The position numbers and the translations under genes are program-made. 64,000 nucleotides of DNA. Source: Panax quinquefolius (lineage: Eukaryota > Streptophyta > Magnoliopsida > Apiales > Araliaceae). The notes below the pieces were generated by a model. That model did not search any database. It saw nothing but the letters and a program-made list of their open reading frames with translations, and was not told where the DNA came from. Numbering within the stretch: the stretch's first letter is position 1; each line of letters opens with the position of its first letter. This document shows, in pieces, positions 1 through 12,057 of the stretch. Location: assembly GCA_020205615.1 (NCBI GenBank), contig JAINUW010000417.1, forward strand, positions 124,001 to 188,000, written 5' to 3'.

Positions 1-640
1 TGTCCGTCTGGTTTGGGGATGGTATGCTTAGAACTAAATCGCAAATCCGTGCCCATAGCTTTTTGCAAGCTAACCCAAAATCTTGAAGTGAATCTTGGGT
101 CACGATCCAGAAACTATGGATACTGGGCATGCCATGCAACCTCACAATCTCATTCACGTACATACTAGCAAGACGTTCAAGGAATAAGTCTCCGTATCGG
201 CAAGAAATGAGCAGACTTGGTTAATCTATCAACAATAACCCAAATAGCATTGATGCCTTGAGAAACCGTAGGAAGACCCAGAATGAAATCCATAGTAATG
301 TGTTCCCACTTCCATTAGGAATCTCAAGTGGTTGCAACGGACCCTTAGGTACAAGATGCTCCGCCTTTTACACGTTGGCAAGTTAAACACATCGAGATAA
401 ACTTTGCAATCTCTCTCTTCATATTGTTCCACCAAAATGTATGCCGAAGATCACGATACATTTTAGTACTTCCGAGGATGGATTGCAAATGGCGTATTGT
501 GTGCCTCCATCATAATCTTGTACTTCAAATCAGTCGTTAGGAACACAAAGTCTAGAGTGGACTCAAGTATTCCTTCTTCATCAATTCTCACTTAGGAATA
601 GCTCCTTCTTGTACTTTCTTCTTCATACGCATCATTTCCG
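1..640 (-). pseudogene. Gypsy integrase, partial (E1a)
   Basis: Integrase inserts the retrotransposon cDNA into the chromosome. The stretch corresponds to the zinc-binding H2C2 region and most of the DDE core seen better at 7061-8290. The window edge falls in the segment encoding HPQTDGQ, so the first two catalytic aspartates are inside the window and the glutamate is outside. Frames are broken: the fragment around 229-435 shifts out of frame at the codons for the PEWKWEH segment, where CCGG in other copies (for example 47530) is replaced here. Identity is secure by homology to the other copies. Whether the frameshifts are real is doubtful (see findings). Confidence 0.85.
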
Positions 641-1090
641 ATTCGGTGGCTTGAGCAACCTTAACTTTTCTATTAAAGTTGGCTCTGTCGTATACTTGAC
701 ATCATCGCACTCGTTCTCGCATATGATCTTCTACTCAATGCGTCACCTACCACGTCGCTCGCTTACCGGGATGGTATTGAATAGTGTGGTCGTAGTCTTT
801 CAATAGCTCGAGCCAACGTCATTTGCCGCATGTTGAGTTCTTTTTGAGTGAAGAAATATTTAAGGCTTTTTATGGTCCGAATATATCTCCACTTTCTCCC
901 CATATAGATAGTGCCTCCATATCTTTAAGCGAAAACATCGGGCCGCCAACTCTAGATCATGAGTAGGATAATTCCTCTTATACTCTTTAAGTTGTCGCGA
1001 GGCATAGGCTATGACTTTCCCACGTTGCATGAGAACACATCCTAACCTTTGCACTCAAGCATCGCAGTAGATAACAAATCCATCCGAACC
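641..1090 (-). pseudogene. Gypsy RNase H domain (E1a)
   Basis: RNase H removes the RNA strand of the RNA-DNA hybrid during reverse transcription. On the minus strand the segment encodes motifs typical of gypsy RNase [20 protein letters not shown], then the NYPTHDLEL stretch and [18 protein letters not shown]. The GCVL segment follows the RT-RNase H connection. The downstream tether ([17 protein letters not shown]) lies near 800-860 but is frame-broken. It sits between RT (right) and integrase (left), as expected for a minus-strand pol. Confidence 0.85.
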
Positions 1091-2110
1091 GGATGGTATT
1101 GTTAGAACAGTCTTAGAAATAAGTCTCCTCTTAAGCTCTTGGAAACTTTTCTCGCATTCTTCGCTCCAAACGAATTTTGTATCCTTCCGAGTTAGCTGAG
1201 TTAATGGAGTAGCGATTCGAGAAAACCCTTCCACGAATCTCCGATAATAACCAGCTAAGCCCAAAAAACTACGTACTTCTGTCACCGACTTCGGTTGCTC
1301 CCAACTTTGTATTGCTTCAATCTTCGCCGGATCAACAGATACTCCATGTTTCGACACCACGTGCCCAAGGAATGCTACTTCCTCGCCGTAACTCACATTT
1401 CTTCAATTTGGCATATAGTTGGTTTTCACGAAGCCTTTGGAGTACCAGCTTCAAATGGTGCTCATGATCTTCACGGCTTTTGGAATATATGAGGATGTCA
1501 TCAATAAAGACAACAACGAATTGATCCAAATATTCCTTGAATACTCGGTTCATCATATCCATGAAAGCCGCAGGAGCATTAGTTAGTCCGAAAGACATGA
1601 CTAAGAATTCATAATGCCCATACCGAGTTCTGAAGGCAGTCTTTGGAATATCCTCAGTTCTAATCTTCAAATTGATGATATCCGTAACGAAGATCGATTT
1701 TTGAAAAGAATTGTGCCCCTTGCAACTGGTCAAACAAGTCATCAATACGAGGTAGAGGATACCTATTCTTGATGGTGACATGGTTCAATTCCCGATAGTC
1801 AATACAAAGTCGCATACTCCCGTCTTTCTTCTTTACAAATAAAACAGGAGCACCCCAAGGAGATGTACTAGGACGAATGAAACCAATGTCCAACAATTCC
1901 TGTAGTTGGACCTTTAACTCCTGAAGTTCAATAGGAGCCATTCGATATGGGGTTTTAGAAATGGGCTTTGTACCAGGTTCAAGATCAATAAAGAATTCAA
2001 CTTCACGTTCTGGGGGTAGACCGGGAAGTTCTTCGGGAAATACGTCAGGAAAGTCAATAACAACAGGAATATTATTCAAATTTGACGTGTCTTTATTCAA
2101 ATCCATAACA
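1091..2110 (-). pseudogene. Gypsy reverse transcriptase (E1a)
   Basis: The RNA-dependent DNA polymerase domain of pol. Minus-strand frames carry the successive RT blocks: [15 protein letters not shown] at the N-terminus, [30 protein letters not shown], the [11 protein letters not shown] block, [15 protein letters not shown], and the catalytic FIDDILIYS (a FIDD form of YxDD). The thumb/connection follows ([33 protein letters not shown]). The domain is split over at least three frames (1055-1396, 1332-1781, 1660-2271). All key motifs survive, so decay is slight apart from indels. Confidence 0.92.
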
Positions 2111-2690
2111 TGGGCTAAGAAAGCTTGACATCCGTTTTTCAATAAACGAATAGCTTTATGATTAGATATGACAATGATTGATTTTAATGGTTTAGTTGCT
2201 TGAATTGCATAACAAAGTTGGTTAGGAATATGAAAACTAACAACCTTACTTAAAACAATCAATTTTGGCATGATGAGTAGTTAACCAATCAATCCCTAAA
2301 ATCACATCAAAAGCAAGTATCTTTAAAGAGATAAGGTCAATGGTAAGGTAATGGTGCCAACTTGAATCAAACAAGATTTATAAGCGATTGGATGTGATGA
2401 AAGTTTCTCCTAACGGAGTTTCCACAGATAGGTCAAAGTCTAATTTCTCCTGAGTCAAGTTTAAACGTTGAGCACATGCAGGAGAGATAAATGAATGGGT
2501 AGCACCCCAGATCAAGTAAGGTATAAACTTCGCAAGAATTTATAAATAGCTTACCCGTGATCACCTCGTTTGGGTTCCTCGCATTTTGACCATCACAACA
2601 AACGCTCTTCCCGGAATCGTTGACTTTGACTTTTTCGGGGACGATCTTTTGAGTCACCGTCCCCATTGAACTAGGTTTCGCTCATTGTCA
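2111..2690 (-). pseudogene. Gypsy aspartic protease and linker (E1a)
   Basis: The retropepsin-type protease cleaves the Gag-Pol polyprotein. The minus strand encodes the flap and C-terminal region ([28 protein letters not shown]) and, at about 2470-2530, the active-site region. In this copy the D-T-G triad is garbled (LLDLG), while the second copy at 9994-10236 keeps LLDTGATHSFIS. The local base difference (ccggt versus ccccag) is of the CHG-site type discussed in the findings, so loss of the active site may be an artefact. Confidence 0.8.
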
Positions 2691-3730
2691 CAATCTCGAG
2701 CGATATGTCCTTCCTTTCCACAATTATAGCATATCTTGAACTGTTAGGGCGTTTGGTGATATGTCCCTCTTTTCGCATTTGTAGCATATATGACCGATGG
2801 TCGTTCTCTCCCCTTAGAACCGATTCTTCACGCCAAGACCGCGTCTTCACATGGTCATTGTTAAATCTCCTCTTTTAAAATCTCCTCCCGACTCGCTTCT
2901 TCTATTTTCATGGCCATGATTACCACCAGAGTGGTTACCATTTTTGTCCGTCTGTTTCTTTCTCCATTTGGTTATCATTATTCATTGATCGCTATCTCGT
3001 GTACGATCCTAGTTGTGGTCCCTTAGTTGACCGTACTCGTTATCTCGCTTCTAATAATTGAGCCTCGCATTTACAACATCTGAATAAAGAGAAAATTTAT
3101 GAGAAATGAGATCTCGACGTATGCCGGGTTTCAAACCTCTAAGAAACATCCGTCATCGTTCCTCATTCTCCACCAAATGAGGTGCAAACACGATAACTCT
3201 CGCAAACTTTGCCTCGTCATTGAGACACCGCCATGTTGTTTTGTTCAATCGATGAACTCCACTTCCATCATATATAGCCGAACACTTCGGGAAAGTATTT
3301 GTCATTAAATAGCTTTCAAACGCGTCTCCCAGAGACATCTTTGAGTGCGGTTTGGATGGGTACGCTTCACAGACTCCCACCAAGAGTCCGCCTCACCACG
3401 GAACATAAAGGTGGCGAATGGAACCTTCATTCCTCCGTGCATCCCAAGACATCGAATATCTTGGTAATTTGTTTGACCCATGTTTCCGCCATGATCGGAT
3501 CGGCTTTCCCTTAAATTTCGGTGGTCCCAATTCTTTGAAGCGCTTGTTTGTGACAACCCGTGAATTGTTATCATTTCCTCCTCAGATTTTGAACACGAGT
3601 TTCCTCAAATTCGATTTTGCATGAATCGCAAAAACTTCTAAACATCCCTCGTTCATCATCGCTTTCAATGGTGTTGTTCACGGAGGAACATTGCCGACTG
3701 TTGCTGACGTTTTCCTCGTTGGTGAGTACA
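2691..3730 (-). pseudogene. Gypsy gag: capsid and CCHC zinc knuckle (E1a)
   Basis: Gag builds the cytoplasmic virus-like particle. Minus-strand fragments carry retrotrans_gag motifs: HGLSQT and the RxHG/G-P-PEF region, VPFATFMFRGEA, WWESVKRTHPNRTQ, DEAKFARVI.FAPHLVENEER. A zinc-knuckle region ([13 protein letters not shown] type) lies near 2690-2800. Frames change about every 100 codons. It lies immediately downstream of the PBS at 3951-3962, the normal place for gag. Confidence 0.85.
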
Positions 3731-3950
3731 GCATCTCCACGGTCTCATTTCCATTGTTAATATTCTCATCGACATTCTCAAATCATCGCCATAAAACAAG
3801 GGTTAATTAAGGAAATCAATATATCACATAATATCCCTATATACTGACCAACTAACAAATAAGCTTAGGTAGGACACACTAGCGAAGGATTTACTCGTCT
3901 CTCCCCTCCTAGTTCTATTCCCCGATCTCCGCCAGAGATTATATCCCTAA

Positions 3951-3962
3951 GCTCTGATACCA
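3951..3962 (-). other. Primer-binding site (initiator tRNA-Met)
   Basis: Minus strand TGGTATCAGAGC, complementary to the 3' end of plant initiator methionine tRNA. It starts two bases inside the LTR edge at 3965. This fixes the element's orientation and its LTR boundary. Confidence 0.95.
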
Positions 3963-4510
3963 ACTGTGACGCCCCCAAAATAGGTATACATCACCTATTC
4001 TGAGTTGTCAATACATGGTACAGAAACAACTACAACTTTATTATTACAACAGTAAAACTGTGAGTTTGAATACAAATATTATCTTCTAGACAATATCTAT
4101 ACTCAAATAAATCCTCATCACATTTATTGATACATTATTTTACAAAAATGGTGAGGACTACTAAACAATCCTTTCTAAAACCTTCATTCCATACCCCGAC
4201 TCGTACTCGCTATATTCTAGCCTCCCCGAGAAAAATGGAACAAAAAGGAAAAGGGTGAGCTCAACTAGCTCGAAGAAGAATATTATGACTAAGATAATAT
4301 ACAACAAATTATCGTTAGTCTTCAACAGGGAAAAATATAATAGAATACACTAGACAACAAATTTTAAATCAATATTCATAGCGGAAATAATAATTCATTA
4401 GAAGAATTAAGTAGAGAATGCAAACTATCTTCTATGTATGAATTTAAAAGTTCATCGCTCATCTTTTATCCCCTCGTAACATCAATCAATATACATACAT
4501 CGGAATCAAA

Positions 4511-5130
4511 TATTCATCTTTGCACTACTGAGCCAAAGATATTCATCGATTGGTCATGTTCATTTAAACACATGTTCATCTTTGCACTACTGGGCCAAAG
4601 ATATTCTTCAGAAATCATTCATCTTTTGCACTACAGCCAAAGATATTCTTAAGAAATCATTCATCTTTGCACTCTGAGCCAAAGATATTCCATAATATCA
4701 TCATTTAAGACCGATGATGATGAAAAATATTTTTTAAAGAAGCGAATCCAAAGTGAAACAAAATGACAAGGATTAAGGATTAAGGATTCGTACTTGGTTT
4801 TATCCACGCCCAAAAATACCTCAAAATAATCATAGTGGTGTAAAATTCAAGAATGATCAAAACATGGATACAATTAGAGTTAGTATCCGAATAGATGTTT
4901 TGGACGAAAAGAAGAAATTTTATTTTTAATTGAATAATACCAGTATACGTGAATAGTGTCAGTATACGTGAATAGTCCGATATCGTGAATAGTAACTCCT
5001 CACACCAAAAGATAGAAATTCCACAAAAACATCTTCACGCTTCATGAATAGTACTCGTGAATAGTAACTCGTGAATAGTAACTCATGAATAGTAACTCTC
5101 ATGAATAGTAACTCATGAATAGAAACCCAT
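4511..5130 (-). repeat. LTR leader arrays: ~35-bp and 14-bp tandem repeats
   Basis: 4511-4692 holds about four units built on CTTTGCACTACAGGCCAAAG, whose ends (CTTTG/CAAAG) are inverted repeats. Units differ mostly at the CAGG position. 4935-5130 holds about ten units of GTGAATAGTAACTC/ATGAATAGTAACTC. Both lie downstream of the TATA box in LTR sense, hence in the R/U5 leader of the element RNA. Confidence 0.85.
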
Positions 5131-5400
5131 ACATGAAAAAGTTCCAAATTTGATAAAACTTCAGATCAACATTTCAAAGATAATGATATTGAAGAAATAA
5201 TATCATTACGAAAAAAAAAATATCCCTTACCTCGAAAGATCAAGATTTCTAATTAAACAACAGGATATAGGCTATGACTTGGACTTGCATAGTATAGCAA
5301 TACTCAAAGTATACTCAAAATACTCACAAGAATACGCCGATAATATAGAGAGAGAAAACTTCAGTTCTCGTGTGATTTTCAATTCTAACCTAAGCACCCT

Positions 5401-5407
5401 ATTTATA
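5401..5407 (-). promoter_or_regulatory. LTR promoter TATA box
   Basis: Minus strand CCTATAAATAGGGTG. The same box occurs at the equivalent position in every LTR of this family (12961-12967, 43734-43740, 49975-49981). The RNA start should lie about 30 bases further on. Confidence 0.75.
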
Positions 5408-6754
5408 GGAAAATGCTTAGAACACCAAAGCGTAAAATTTAATAAAATATATTATTATTAATAAATTTCCCACGCCTCTTTGGAAATCAGATCCCAACAT
5501 TTCCCACATGCCAACCATCTAGAAAGAAATGATAAAAACGTTTTTCATAAAATAAATAATTAAAACTTACAAAATCAATTATTTTGAGCTTGTAACTTCA
5601 ATAATTCATAATAAATAGCCCTTTCATCAGAAAATTCGAATCTCATGAGTTTTTATAGGAAATTCAAATCTCTACAACTTTGCAGAAGAAAGTTTTTCCA
5701 AATTCCGAATAGAAATTGACCAAATCCACAAACCAGGCGATTTTTAAAGTTATAATCAAATTTGGTCAATAAATGGGGTCCACAGACATGTTTAACATGT
5801 TTTAAACATTTATTGCAACAAAAATACTCTTCCTCCTCAGATACTCATATATCCCACATTCGTTGTAAAAATATCATAGTTAATATATTATTAAAATAAT
5901 ATATTTAAATGAATTATTTTATAAAAAAAGATAAAATATTAATTTTCAACAATTGTCATTTTAAAAATTTTCTCCATCTATATCCACATAAAATCAATAT
6001 TTTCCTCATCATATAAATCAATAATTAATTATTCACAAATAATATTACGAATCACAATATTGACAACCGAGCGCGCCTCAGGAAAGAGGGGGCTTTCAAT
6101 AAGAATTTCTTCTTCATGGTGGCGCAATTAGATGACCAAACCTCTCCTTAGACAGAACTTTCTAGACATTGCCAATAATGTTATCTAATGATATTATTCA
6201 GATAATATGAATTATTGCTTCGATAATAAAAAAAATACTGTGTAATGACAATTATTGAAACAACAGCAATATAAAATATCAACGCAGCAATTATTAACTC
6301 AATAAAATATCGAATTGAGAATTATTCGTAACCATTATTGAGTAGTGCCTTCTTCACGTAAGAATCAATAATTGGTGCAATACCGGTGCTATCGCTCAAC
6401 AACGCGTATTAGTGTGTTTTAACCAGGGTATTCCAACAATAGATAATCTGGTAATAACTACGCCGTTATTTAAAAACAACTTATATTTGTCGTTTTCTTC
6501 ATCCAATCGCTTTCAAGTTATGGGCCTACACATGGTCGCTGCTCGTCGCATTTAATATTCCCTCGACAAAGATTTAATATTCCACGACCAAACGAATATT
6601 CCCCGACGATAATGAATATTTTATAACTACTTGCTTATTTTGAAATATTTGCGTGATTTAACCCTTAACTATCCACATTAATCAAATCAACCCTTACTAT
6701 TTCAAAATAATAAATAAAGGAAATTCTTTTTATTTAAAAATTTGGGGTCTTACA

Positions 6755-6766
6755 ACCTCCCTCCTT
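6755..6766 (-). other. Polypurine tract of E1b
   Basis: Minus strand AAGGAGGGAGGT immediately before LTR start TGTAAGACC. It primes plus-strand DNA synthesis. Identical tracts precede the LTRs at 33422 and 48645. Confidence 0.9.
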
Positions 6767-7060
6767 ATGAAATTTCGTCCTCGAAATTGGACGACGATAC
6801 TGTGTGTTTCAAAAGGTGAGGATACCTCGCTTTCATTTCCGTTTCCAATTCCTGGTCATTTCCTCTATAGCATGATTCCTCCACAAAACTTTAACTTGTG
6901 GTATGACCTTTCATAGCGTAGGACATGCTCCTTCCTATCCAAGATCTTGATGTGGTACCTCCTCATACGTTAAGTCTTGGCTATCTCGTCCGGTTCTAAC
7001 TCTATAACGTGATTCGGGTCTTTCACATATTTACTGAAGTACGAGATATGTGAAACACAT
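6767..7060 (-). pseudogene. Integrase C-terminal tail / chromodomain-like region (E1b)
   Basis: Minus strand, just upstream of the PPT. It is equivalent to the tails at 16436-16674 and 33180-33360, where a chromodomain-like V-WRNH-EEATWE pattern is visible. Such tails direct chromoviruses to heterochromatin. Here the frame is broken several times and the domain is recognised mainly by DNA similarity to the other copies. Confidence 0.6.
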
Positions 7061-8290
7061 TATGAACACGAGACATACTGAAGGTAACGCAAGTCTATAG
7101 GCTACATTTCTACTACTCGGTCAAGAATTTGAAATGGACCAATAAATCGTGGATTGAGCTTTCCTCTCTTCCCAAATCTTGTAACTCCCTTCCATGGAGC
7201 AACTCGCAACAATACATGATCCTCTCACACTAAATTCCACGTCCTTTTCGTTGAAGATCCCGATAACTCTTTTGTCGACCTTGTCTTTGTTTGTATAGGT
7301 TGTCGAATCATTTGGATCTTTTCGGTGATCATACGATACTAACTTCGGGTCCCAACAATGTTGCTTCACCCACCTCATCCCAACATATTGGAGAACGACA
7401 TTTTCGTCCATATAATGCTTCGAATGGAGCCACACCTATACTTGCCTGATAACTGTTGTTGTAGGAGAATTCCACCAATGGTAAATACTTATCCCAACTA
7501 CCCTTGAAGTCTAGGACACAGAGTCTTAATAGATCTTCAAGAGTTTGAATAGTCCTCTCTGATTGTCCGTCCGTTTGGGGATGGTATGCCGAACTAAATC
7601 GCAAATCCGTGCCCATAGCTTTTTGCAAGCTAACCCAAAATCTTAAAGTGAATCTTGGGTCACGATCCGAAACTATGGATACAGGCATGCCATGCAACCT
7701 CACAATCTCATTCACGTACATACTAGCAAGACGTTCAAGGGAATAAGTCTCCCGTATCGGCAAGAAATGAGCAGACTTGGTTAATCTATCAACAATAACC
7801 CAAATAGCATTGATGCCTTGAGAAACCGTAGGAAGACCCGTAACGAAATCCATAGTAATGTGTTCCCACTTCCATTTCGGAATCTCAAGTGGTTGCAACG
7901 GACCCTTAGGTACAAGATGCTCCGCCTTTACACGTTGGCAAGTTAAACACATCGAGATAAACTTTGCAATCTCTCTCTTCATATTGTTCCACCAAAATGT
8001 ATGTCGAAGATCACAATACATTTTAGTACTTCCAGGATGGATTGCAAATGGCGTATTGTGTGCCTCCATCATAATCTTGTACTTCAAATCAGAGTCGTTA
8101 GGAACACAAAGTCTAGAGTGGACTCGAAGTATTCCTTCTTCATCAATTCTCGCCTAGGAATAGCTCCTTCTTGTACTTTCTTCTTCATACGATCATTTCA
8201 AGATTCGGTGAGCAACAACCTTAACTTTTTCTATTAAAGTTGGCTCTACGCGCGTATACTTGACATCATCGCTTTTCGTTCCTCGCATAT
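7061..8290 (-). pseudogene. Gypsy integrase (E1b), near-intact core
   Basis: The longest open stretch (7329-8087, 252 codons) encodes the zinc-binding HPGSTKMY...[11 protein letters not shown] motif, the DDE core (TMDFVTGLP with the first Asp; VSDRDPRF with the second; [20 protein letters not shown] with the Glu region) and [20 protein letters not shown]. An overlapping frame at 7121-7435 continues towards the C-terminal GPF/Y region. All catalytic residues are present. A frame change near 7350 separates core from C-terminus. Confidence 0.92.
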
Positions 8291-8680
8291 GATCTTCTAC
8301 TCAATCGCGTCGGCTACCACGTTCGCTTTTACGGGATGGTATTGAATAGTGTGGTCGTAGTCTTTCAATAGCTCGAGCCAACGTCGCCGCCGCATGTTGA
8401 GTTCTTTTTGAGTGAAGAAATATTTAAGGCTTTTATGGTGCGAATATATCTCCACTTTCTCCCCATATAGATAGTGCCTCCATATCTTTAAGCGAAACGA
8501 TACGCACGCCAACTCTAGATCATGAGTAGGATAATTCCTCTTATACTCTTTAAGTTGTCATGAGGCATAGGCTATGACTTTCCCACGTTGCATGAGAACA
8601 CATCCTAACCCTTTGCTCGAAGCATCATTGAGATAACAAATCCATCCGAACCGGATGGTATTGTTAGAACAGTCTTAGAA
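8291..8680 (-). pseudogene. Gypsy RNase H domain (E1b)
   Basis: The minus strand encodes [40 protein letters not shown] and [11 protein letters not shown], the typical end of gypsy RNase H and its tether to integrase. The usual SDHK is read SHHK and HPGKAN is read HPVKAN. The upstream part (YASRQLKEY) is in another frame around 8530-8620. Confidence 0.85.
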
Positions 8681-9660
8681 ATAAGTCTCCTCTTAAGCTC
8701 TTGGAAACTTTTCTCGCATTCTTCGCTCCAAACGAATTTTGTATCCTTCCGAAGTTAGTTGAGTTAATGGAGTAGCGATTCGAGAAAACCCTTCCACGAA
8801 TCTCGATAATAACCAACTAAGCCCAAAAGCTACGTGACTTTGGTCCACCAAACTTTGTTGTTCTAACTTTGTATTGCTTCAATCTTCACGGATCAACAGA
8901 TACTCCATGTTTTCGACACCACGCGCCCAAGGAATGCTACTTCCTCAAGCCGAACTCGCATTTCTTCAATTTGGCATATAGTTGGTTTTCACGAAGCCTT
9001 TGGAGTACCCGACTTCAAATGGTGCTCATGATCTTCACGGCTTTTGGAATATATGAGGATGTCATCAATAAAGACAACAACGAATTGATCCAAATATTCC
9101 TTGAATACTCGGTTCATCATATCCATGAAAGCCGCAGGAGCATTAGTTAGTCCGAAAGACATGACTAAGAATTCATAATGCCCATACCGAGTTACGAAGG
9201 CGGTCTTTGGAATATCCTCGATTCTAATCTTCATTGATGATATCCGTAAGCTAAGATCGATTTTTGAAAAGAATTGTGCCCTTGCAATCGGGTCAAACAA
9301 GTCATCAATACGAGGTAGAGGATACCTATTCTTGATGGTGACATGGTTCAATTTCGATAGTCAATACAAAGTCGCATACTCCCGCCTTTCTTCTTTACAA
9401 ATAAAACAGAGCACCCCAAGGAGATGTACTAGGACGAATGAAACCAATGTCCAACAATTTCGTAGTTGGACCTTTAACTCCTGAAGTTCAATAGGAGCCA
9501 TTCGATATGGGGTTTTAGAAATGGGCTTTGTACCAGTTCAAGATCAATAAAGAATTCAACTTCACGTTCGGGGTAGACCGAAGTTCTTCTTGAAATACGT
9601 CAGAAAGTCAATAACAACAGAATATTATTCAAATTTGACGTGTCTTTATTCAAATCCATA
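8681..9660 (-). pseudogene. Gypsy reverse transcriptase (E1b)
   Basis: The minus-strand stretch 8989-9351 encodes [43 protein letters not shown] and the catalytic [19 protein letters not shown]-terminal blocks ([22 protein letters not shown]) follow at 9400-9560 in other frames. It is almost collinear with the RT at 1091-2110, and differences are concentrated at CAG/CTG/CCG positions. Confidence 0.9.
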
Positions 9661-10250
9661 ACATGGGCTAAGAAAGCTTGACATCCGCTTTTTTCAATAA
9701 AGGAATAGCTTTATGATTAGATATGACGGTGATTGATTTTAATGGTTTAGTTGCTTGAATTGCGCACAACGGGTTGGTTAGAATATGAAAACTAACAACC
9801 TTACGAAAACAATCAATTTTGGAATGATGAGTAGTTAACCAATCAATCCCTAAAATCACATCAAAAGCAAGTATCTTTAAAGAGATAAGGTCAACAGGTA
9901 AGGTAATGGTGCCAACTTGAATCAAACAAGATTTATAAATAGTGGATGTGATGAAAGTTTCTCCTAACGGAGTTTCCACAGATAGGTCAAAGTCTAATTC
10001 TCTCGAGTCAAGTTTAAACGTTGAGCACATGCAGGAGAGATAAATGAATGGGTAGCACCGGTATCAAGTAAGGTATAAACTTCGCAAGAATTTATAAATA
10101 GCTTACCCGTGATCACCTCGTTTGGGTTCCTCGCATTTTGACCAGTCACAACAAACGCTCTTCCCGTAATCGTTGACTTTGACTTTTTCGGGACGATCTT
10201 TTGAGTCACCGTCCCCATTGAACTAGGTTTCGCCATCGTATAATCTCGAG
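9661..10250 (-). pseudogene. Gypsy aspartic protease (E1b), active-site DTG present
   Basis: Minus-strand 9994-10236 encodes SCEVYTLLDTGATHSFIS with the retropepsin D-T-G triad. Frame 9668-10030 continues with LSVETPLGETFITSTIYKSC, LPVDLISLKILAFDVILGID (flap and second hydrophobic-Gly motif) and DWLTTHHSKIDC. Only a frame change near 10000 separates the two halves. It is the best preserved protease in the window. Confidence 0.88.
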
Positions 10251-11345
10251 CGATATGTCCTTCCTTTCCACAATTATAGCATACCTTGAACTGTTAGGCG
10301 TTTTGGTGATATGTCCCTCTTTTCCGCATTTGTAGTATATGACCGATGGTCGTTTCTCTCCCTTAGAACCGATTCTTGTCGCCAAGACTTTGTCGTCTTC
10401 ACATGGTCATTGTTAAATCTCCTCTTTTTAAAATCTCCTCCCGATTTCGCTTCTTCTATTTTCATGGCCATGATTACCACCGTAGTGGTTACCATTTTTG
10501 TCCGTCTGCTTTTCTCCTCCGTTGGTTATCATTATTCATTGATCGCTATCTCTGTACGATCCTAGTTGTGGTCCCTTAGTTGACCGTATTTCGTTATCTC
10601 GCTCTAATAATTGAGCCTCATTTACAACATCTCTGAATAAAGAGAAAATTTATGAGAAATGAGATATCGACGTATTGGGGTTTCAAACCTCTAAGAAACA
10701 TCCGCGTCATACGTTCCTCATTCTCCACCAAATGAGGTGCAAAACCGGATAACTCGCAAACTTTGCCTCGTCATCGAGACACCGTCATGTTGTTTTGTTC
10801 CAATCGATGAACTCCACTTCCTTCATATGACGTAACACTTTCGGGAAAGTATTTGTCATTAAATAGCTTCAAACGTCTCCCAAGACATTTGAGTGCGGTT
10901 TGGATGGTACGCTTCATGAGACTCCCACCAGTGAGTCGCCGCTTCACCACGGAACATAAAGGTGGCGAATGGAACCTTACGTTTCCTCCGTGCATCCCAA
11001 GACATCGAATATCTTGGTAATTTGTTTGACCCATGTTTCACGCCATGATCGGATCGGCTTTCCCTTAAATTCTGGTGGTCCCAATTCTTTGAATCGCTTG
11101 GTTTGTGACAACCCGTGAATTGCTATCATTTCCTCCTGTATTTTGAACACGAGTTTCCCTAAATCGATTTTGCATGAATCGCAAAAACTTCTAAACATCC
11201 CCTCGCTCATCATCTCGCTTCAATGGTGTTGTTCACGGGAGGAACATTGCCACTGCTGTACGTTTCTCCTCGTTGGTGAGTACTGAGGCATCTCCACGGT
11301 CTCATTTCCATTGTTAATATTCTCACGACATTCTCAAATCATCGT
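10251..11345 (-). pseudogene. Gypsy gag (E1b)
   Basis: Minus-strand fragments encode, in order, the N-terminal part (MIAIHGLSQTKRFKELGPPEFKGK), VKQITKIFDVLGC, VPFATFMFRGEA, WWES...HPNRTQ, FNDKYFPESV and RLEQNNMTVS, ending with a basic stretch and a CCHC zinc knuckle near 10270-10300. This is the retrotrans_gag capsid fold followed by nucleocapsid. It lies between PBS (11505) and protease. Frameshifts are numerous but the order is complete. Confidence 0.87.
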
Positions 11346-11504
11346 CATAAAACAAGGGTTAATTAAGGAAATCAATATATCACATAATATCCCTATATCT
11401 TGACCAACTAACAAATAAGCTTAGGTAGGACACACTAGCGAAGGATTTACTCGTCTCTCCCTCCTAGTTCTATTCCCGATCTCCGCCAGAGATCATATCC
11501 CTAA

Positions 11505-11515
11505 GCTCGATACCA
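11505..11515 (-). other. Primer-binding site (tRNA-Met), one CTG altered
   Basis: Plus strand gctcgatacca against gctctgatacca at 3951-3962: one T is missing from the CTG. A site that must pair with a host tRNA should be conserved in a recent copy, so this is a telling example of the CHG-site discrepancy. Confidence 0.88.
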
Positions 11516-12057
11516 ATCGTGACGCCCCCCAAAATAGGTATACATCACCATTCCGAGTTGTCAATACATGGTACGTAAACAACTACAACTTTATTATTAC
11601 AACAAGAAAGCGTGAGTTTGAATACAAATATTATCTTCAAGACAATATCTATACTCAAATAAATCCTCATCACATTTATTGATACATTATTTTATAAAAT
11701 GGTGAGGACTACTAAACAATCCTTTCTAAAACCTTCATTCCATACCCCGACTGTACTCGCTTATATTCTCGCCCACGAGAAAAATGGAACAAAAAGGAAA
11801 AGGGTGAGCTCAACTAGCTCAATAAAGAATATTATGACTAAGATAATATACAACAAATTATCGTTAGTCTTCAACAGGAAAAATATAATAGAATACAATA
11901 GACAACAAATTATAAATCAATATTCGCAATGAAATAATAATTCATTAGAAGAGTTAAGTAGAGAATGCAAACTACTATCTTCTATGTATGAATTTAAAAG
12001 TTCATCGCTCTATCTTTTATCCTGTAACATCAATCAATATACATCTCGGAATCAAAT

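Larger units (their letters stand above)
1..3964 (-). mobile_element. Ty3/gypsy internal region, first tandem copy (E1a), cut by window edge
   Basis: Read on the minus strand from the right, this holds primer-binding site, gag, protease, RT, RNase H and the first part of integrase, then leaves the window inside the integrase core. The order (integrase after RNase H) is that of Ty3/gypsy. It is nearly collinear with 6755-11517 and lies directly against the LTR at 3965-6754, which it shares with the next copy. All reading frames are broken by small indels. Confidence 0.93.
3965..6754 (-). mobile_element. E1 LTR, shared by the two tandem copies (2790 bp)
   Basis: On the minus strand the LTR starts TGTAAGACCCC and ends GGGGGCGTCACA. 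It is preceded by a purine tract (6755-6766) and followed by the PBS (3951-3962). It therefore serves as 3' LTR of the copy on its right (6755-11517) and as 5' LTR of the copy on its left (1-3964). It is about 2.8 kb, like its partner at 11518-14319, and contains a TATA box, a 14-bp minisatellite and a ~35-bp repeat array in the transcribed leader. No host gene lies inside. Confidence 0.95.

Noticed and set aside
3951..3962. tRNA gene remnant
   Set aside because: Only the 12-base complement of tRNA-Met is present, i.e. a retrotransposon primer-binding site.
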